In this document: one piece after another, positions 59,251 to 64,000 of the stretch | Layout of the letters: each line of letters begins with the position of its first letter | Position numbering within the stretch: position 1 is the stretch's first letter | NCBI GenBank assembly: GCA_965153355.1 | Contig: OZ231127.1 | Coordinates: forward strand, 40,486,001 to 40,550,000 | Direction: 5' to 3' | Source: Flaccisagitta enflata | Taxonomy: Eukaryota > Chaetognatha > Sagittoidea > Aphragmophora | Length of the DNA stretch: 64,000 bases | Notes under the pieces: model-generated | Database searches by the model: none | What the model was told of the DNA's origin: nothing | What the model saw: the letters and a program-made list of their open reading frames with translations, nothing else | Translations under genes and position numbers: made by a program

Positions 59251-59664
59251 AAGAGAGAGAAAGAGAGGATTTTTGTTATCTCTTGTATGTCAATTAATAT
59301 TCCTACTGACTCAATCAGTGTGACTGCAGCCAAAATACAAAATGTTTCATCATGATGGAACTTCAGATTTAATCTGGATAACAGAAGTGATCTTAATTGG
59401 ACAGAAAAGCTGAGTCAAGGTGAATATTTCACCATTGGTGATGTGTTTGAGTCTATATGAATATTTCATCACATTTGTAGTATCAGTTAATATTCAATTC
59501 GTCTCTTACAGTGTGACAACATCCAAAATACAAAATAATTTGATTAGAATTGAACTTAAGATTAAAGTAGTGATATGATGAGCATGAAGTGAGTGAGTCA
59601 TTATGAATATTTTACCATCTGTGTTGTGTCAATCAGTATTCCAATCAACTCAACTAATGTTGCT

Positions 59665-59704
<40 letters not shown>

Positions 59705-60438
59705 TTTGTTATCTTTTGTATGTCAATTAATATTTCCATGACTCAAACAGTGTGACTTTATCCAAAATACAAAATGTTTCATAAGGATTGAACTTTAGAT
59801 TTAATCTGGATAACAGAAGTGATCTTAATTGGACAGAAAAGCTGAGTCAAAGTGAATATTTCATTATAGTTGTAGTAACAATTAATATTCAAATTGACTC
59901 TACAGTGTAACAACATCCAGAAATACAAAAATTTGATTAGAATTGAACTTAGATTAACTCTGGATGATTGAGGTATTTCAAGTAGTGGTCATGAATATTA
60001 TACCATATGTGTTGTGTCAATGAGTATTCCAAATAACTCAACATATTGTTGTCCAGAGAGAGAGAGAGAGAGAGAGAGATGTTTATATCTCTTGTATGTC
60101 AATTAATATTCCCACTGTTCAAATGTGACTTCAGCCAAAATACAAAATGTTTCATCAGGATTGAACTTTAGATTTAATCTGGATAACAGAAGTGATCTTA
60201 ATTGGACAGAAAAGCTGAGTCAAGGTGAATATTTCATTATATTTGTAGTAACAATTAATATTCAAATTGACTCTAACAGTGTGACAATATCCAGAATACA
60301 AAAAGTTTGATTAGAATTGAACTCAAGATTAACTCTGGATGATTGAAGTGATCTGAAGAGCATGAAGTGAGTGAGTCAATATGAATATTATACCATCTGT
60401 GTTGTGTCAATAGTATTCAATTAACTCAACAAATTTGC

Positions 60439-60483
<45 letters not shown>

Positions 60484-60881
60484 ATTAAGATTTATATCTG
60501 TATGTCAATCAGTATTCCCACTGACTCAAACAAAATCCACATACAAAATGTTTCATCAGGATTGAACTTCAGATTTAATCTGAATAACAGAAGTGATCTT
60601 AATTGGACAGAAAAGCTGAGTCAAGGTGAATATTTCACCATTGGTGATGTGTTTGAGTCTATATGAATATTTCATCACATTTGTAGTATCAGTTAATATT
60701 CAAATCGTCTCTTACAGTGTGACAACATCCAAAATACAAAAAAATTGATTAGAATTGAACTTAAGATTAACTCTGGATGACTGAAGTGATCTGATGAGCA
60801 TGAAGTGAGTGAGTCAATATGAATATTTTACCATCCGTGTTGTGTCAATCAGTATTCCAATCAACTCAACTAATGTTGCTC

Positions 60882-60940
<59 letters not shown>

Positions 60941-61309
60941 GATATTTGTTATCTTTTGTATGTCAATTAATATTTCCACTGACTCAAACAGTGTGACTTC
61001 ATCCAAAATACAAAATGTTTCATCAGGATTGAACTTTAGATTTAATCTGGATAACACAAGTGATCTTAATGGATAGAAAAGCTGTGTCAAAGTGAATATT
61101 TCATTTTAGTTGTAGTAACAATTAATATTCAAATTGACTCTAACAGTGTGACAACATTCAGAATACAAAAAGTTTGATTAGAATTGAACTTAAGATTAAC
61201 TCTGGATGATTAAAGTGTTCTGGAGAGCATGAAGTGAGTGAGTCAATATGAATATTATACCATATGTGTTGTGTCAATGAGTATTCCAAATAACTCAACT
61301 TATGTTGCT

Positions 61310-61377
<68 letters not shown>

Positions 61378-61782
61378 TTTGTTATCTCTTGTATGTCAAT
61401 TAATATTCCCACTGACTCAAACAGTGTGACTTCAGCCAAAATACAAAATGTTTCATCAGGATTGAACTTCAGATTTACTCTGGATAACTGAAGTGATCTT
61501 AATTGGATAGAATAGCTGAGTCAAGGTGAATATTTCACCATTGGTGATGTGTTTGAGTCTATATGAATATTTCATCATATTTGTAGTACCAGTTAATATT
61601 CAAATCGTCTCTAACAGTGTGACAACATCAGAAATACAAAAATTTTGCATAGAATTGAACTTAATATTAACTCTGGATGACTGAAGTGATCTGAAGAGTT
61701 TGAAGTAAGATGATTCAATGTGAATATAATACCATCTGTGTTGTGTCAATGAGTATTCCAATTAACTCAACAAATGTTGCTG

Positions 61783-61815
<33 letters not shown>

Positions 61816-62226
61816 AGAGGATTTTTGTTATCACTTGTATGTCAATTAATATTCCCACTGACTCAAACAGTGTGACTGCAACCAAAATACAAAATGTTTC
61901 ATCAGGATTGAACTTCAGATTTAATCTGAATAACAGAAGTGATCTTAATTGGACAGAAAAGCTGAGTCAAGGTGAATATTTCACCATTGGTGATGTGTTT
62001 GAGTCTATATGAATATTTCATCACATTTGTAGTATCAGTTAATATTCAAATCGTCTCTTACAGTGTGACAACATCCAAAATACAAAAAAATTGATTAGAA
62101 TCGAACTTAAGATTGACTCTGGATGACTGAAGTGATCTGATGAGCATGAAGTGAGTGAGTCAATATGAATATTTTACCATCTGTGTTGTGTCAATCAGTA
62201 TTCCAATCAACTCAACTAATGTTGCT

Positions 62227-62292
<66 letters not shown>

Positions 62293-63065
62293 TTTGTTAT
62301 CTTTTGTATGTCAATTAACATTTCCACTGACTCAAACAGTGTGACTTCAGCCAAAATACAAAATGTTTCATCAGGATTGAACTTCAGTTTTAATCTGGAT
62401 AACAGAAGTGATCTTAATTGGACAGAAAAGCTGAGTCAAAGTGAATTTTTCATTATAGTTGTAGTAACTATTGATATTCAAACCGACTCTAACAGTGTGA
62501 CAGCATCCAGAATACAAAAAGTTTGATTAGAATTGAACTTAAGATTAACTCTGGATGATTGAAGTGATCTGAAGAGCATGAAGTGAGTGAGTCAATATGA
62601 ATATTATACCATATGTGTTGTGTCAATGAGTATTCCAAATAACTCAACTTATGTTGCTCCAGAGAGAGAGAGAGAGAGAGAGAGAGATCTCTTGTATGTC
62701 AATTAATATTCCCACTGACTCAAACAGTGAGACTTCAGCCAAAATACAAAATGTTTCATCAGGATTGAACTTCAGATTTAATCTGGATAACAGAAGTGAT
62801 CTTGATTGGACAGAAAAGCTGAGTCAAGGTGAATATTTCACCATTGGTGATGTGTTTGAGTCTATATGAATATTTCATCATATTTGTAGTATCAGTTAAT
62901 ATTCAAATCGTCTCTAACAGTGTGACAACATCAGAAATACAAAAAATTTGCATAGAATTGAACTTAATATTAACTCTGGAGAGCTTGAAGTGAGTGAGTC
63001 AATATGAATATTTTACCATCTGTTGTGTATCATACAGTATTCCAATCAACTCAACTAATGTTGCT

Positions 63066-63127
<62 letters not shown>

Positions 63128-63530
63128 TTTGTTATCTCTTGTATGTCAATTAATATTCCCATTGACTCAAACAGTGTGACTTCAGCCAAAATACAAAATG
63201 TTTCATCAGGATTGAACTTCAGATTTAATCTGGATAACAGAAGTGATCTTAATCGGACAGAAAAGCTGAGTCAAAGTGAATATTTCATCATTGGTGATGT
63301 GTTTGAGTCCATATGAACATTTCATCAAATTTGTAGTATCAGTTAATATTCAAATCGTCTCTAACAGTGTGATAACATTCAAAATACAAAAAGTTTGATT
63401 AGAATTGAACTTAAGATTAACTCTGGATGACTGAACTGATCTGAAGAGCATGAAGTGAGTGAGTCAATATGAATATTATACTATCTGTGTTGTGTCAATC
63501 AGTATTCCAATTAACTTAACTAATGTTGCT

Positions 63531-63582
<52 letters not shown>

Positions 63583-63969
63583 ATAATGTCATTAACCCAT
63601 TGACTCAAACAGTGTGACTTCAGCCAAAATACAAAATGTTTCATCAGGATTGAACTTCAGATCTGATCTGGATAACTGAAGTGATCTTAAGTGGATAGAA
63701 TAGCTGAGTCAAGGTAAATATTTTACCATTGGTGATGTGTCTGAGTCTATATGAATATTTTATCATATTTGTGGTATCAGTTAATATTCAAATCGTCTCT
63801 AACAATGTGATAACATCCACAATACAAAAAAGTTTGATTAGAATTGAACTTAAGATTAACTCTGGCTGACTGAAGTGATCTGAAGAGCATAAAGAGAGTG
63901 GGTCAATGTGAATATTTTTCCATTAGTGTTGTGTCAATCAGTATTTCAATTGACTCAACTAATGTTGAT

Positions 63970-64000
<31 letters not shown>
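58060..64000. repeat. complex satellite, about 435-bp unit with an embedded (GA)n tract
   Basis: At least 13 units in direct orientation, continuing past the window end. Each has block A (CAGTGTGACTTCAGCC, AAAATACAAAATGTTTCATC, GATTTAATCTGGATAACAGA), block B (CAGTGTGACAACATCC, AGAATTGAACTTAAG, CTCTGGATGACTGAAG) and a junction (AACTCAACTAATGTTGCTCC) followed by AG(AG)n and GTATGTCAATTAATATTCC. A and B are diverged copies of one ancestral monomer, so this is a higher-order repeat. GA tracts recur every 386-470 bp. Short open frames inside are by-products. Confidence 0.93.

Noticed and set aside
58060-64000. CRISPR-like regularity of the array
   Set aside because: Units are about 435 bp with no short-repeat/unique-spacer pattern, in an animal genome; it is a satellite.

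Overview
This window looks like nuclear DNA from an intron-rich invertebrate animal. The evidence is spliced fragments of animal genes (CoREST/RCOR, AP-1 gamma-adaptin, a Di-Ras GTPase, a four-EF-hand protein, a TREX/PML-like exonuclease), GT-AG introns with consistent phases, TTAGGG-type interstitial telomere repeats, and very heavy loading with simple repeats and small non-autonomous transposons. I cannot name the species. Nothing bacterial, no CRISPR array and no rRNA was seen.

Layout. 353-1588 (-): exons of a lysine/alanine-rich protein, one of them with an 11-bp tandem duplication that breaks its frame. 1823-2611: two 237-bp direct repeats. 4618-5838: two nested palindromic minisatellite elements. 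6075-6284 (+): last exon of a Di-Ras GTPase. 6800-25500: almost gene-free, filled with microsatellites, hairpin-ended elements, hAT-like MITEs and a 1-kb foldback palindrome. 25696-28776 (-): a complete four-exon DEDDh exonuclease (about 340 aa) whose catalytic domain is interrupted by an RGG-rich block. 30493-31560 (+): two exons of a possible seven-TM protein. 32139-34467 (-): a protein with four canonical EF-hands and a low-complexity tail. 35003-36064 (+): the last two exons of AP-1 gamma (hinge and ear). 39455-41653 (+): first four exons of CoREST. 41739-41936: interstitial telomeric tracts. 42884-45510: tandem repeats and a TA-flanked MITE. 46480-54136 (+): a small, all phase-0 coiled-coil gene. 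58060-64000: a satellite of about 435 bp per unit, each unit carrying its own (GA)n tract, running off the window.

The most unusual signal is a dispersed element family (about 25 copies or fragments). Copies carry a terminal hairpin whose two arms, and a third matching segment near the other end, change together between subfamilies: GTCGCG/CGCGAC, GTCGCGT/ACGCGAC, GTTGCG/CGCAAC, GGTGC/GCACC. This is compensatory evolution of a DNA or RNA structure and resembles the subterminal-inverted-repeat plus 3' stem-loop plan of Helentron-derived elements. Several copies end within about 10-50 bp of real splice sites.

Several genes appear only as fragments (Di-Ras, the seven-TM protein, AP-1 gamma, CoREST), and neighbouring genes alternate strands. 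Either they are interleaved with large introns, or the long microsatellites mark assembly joins.
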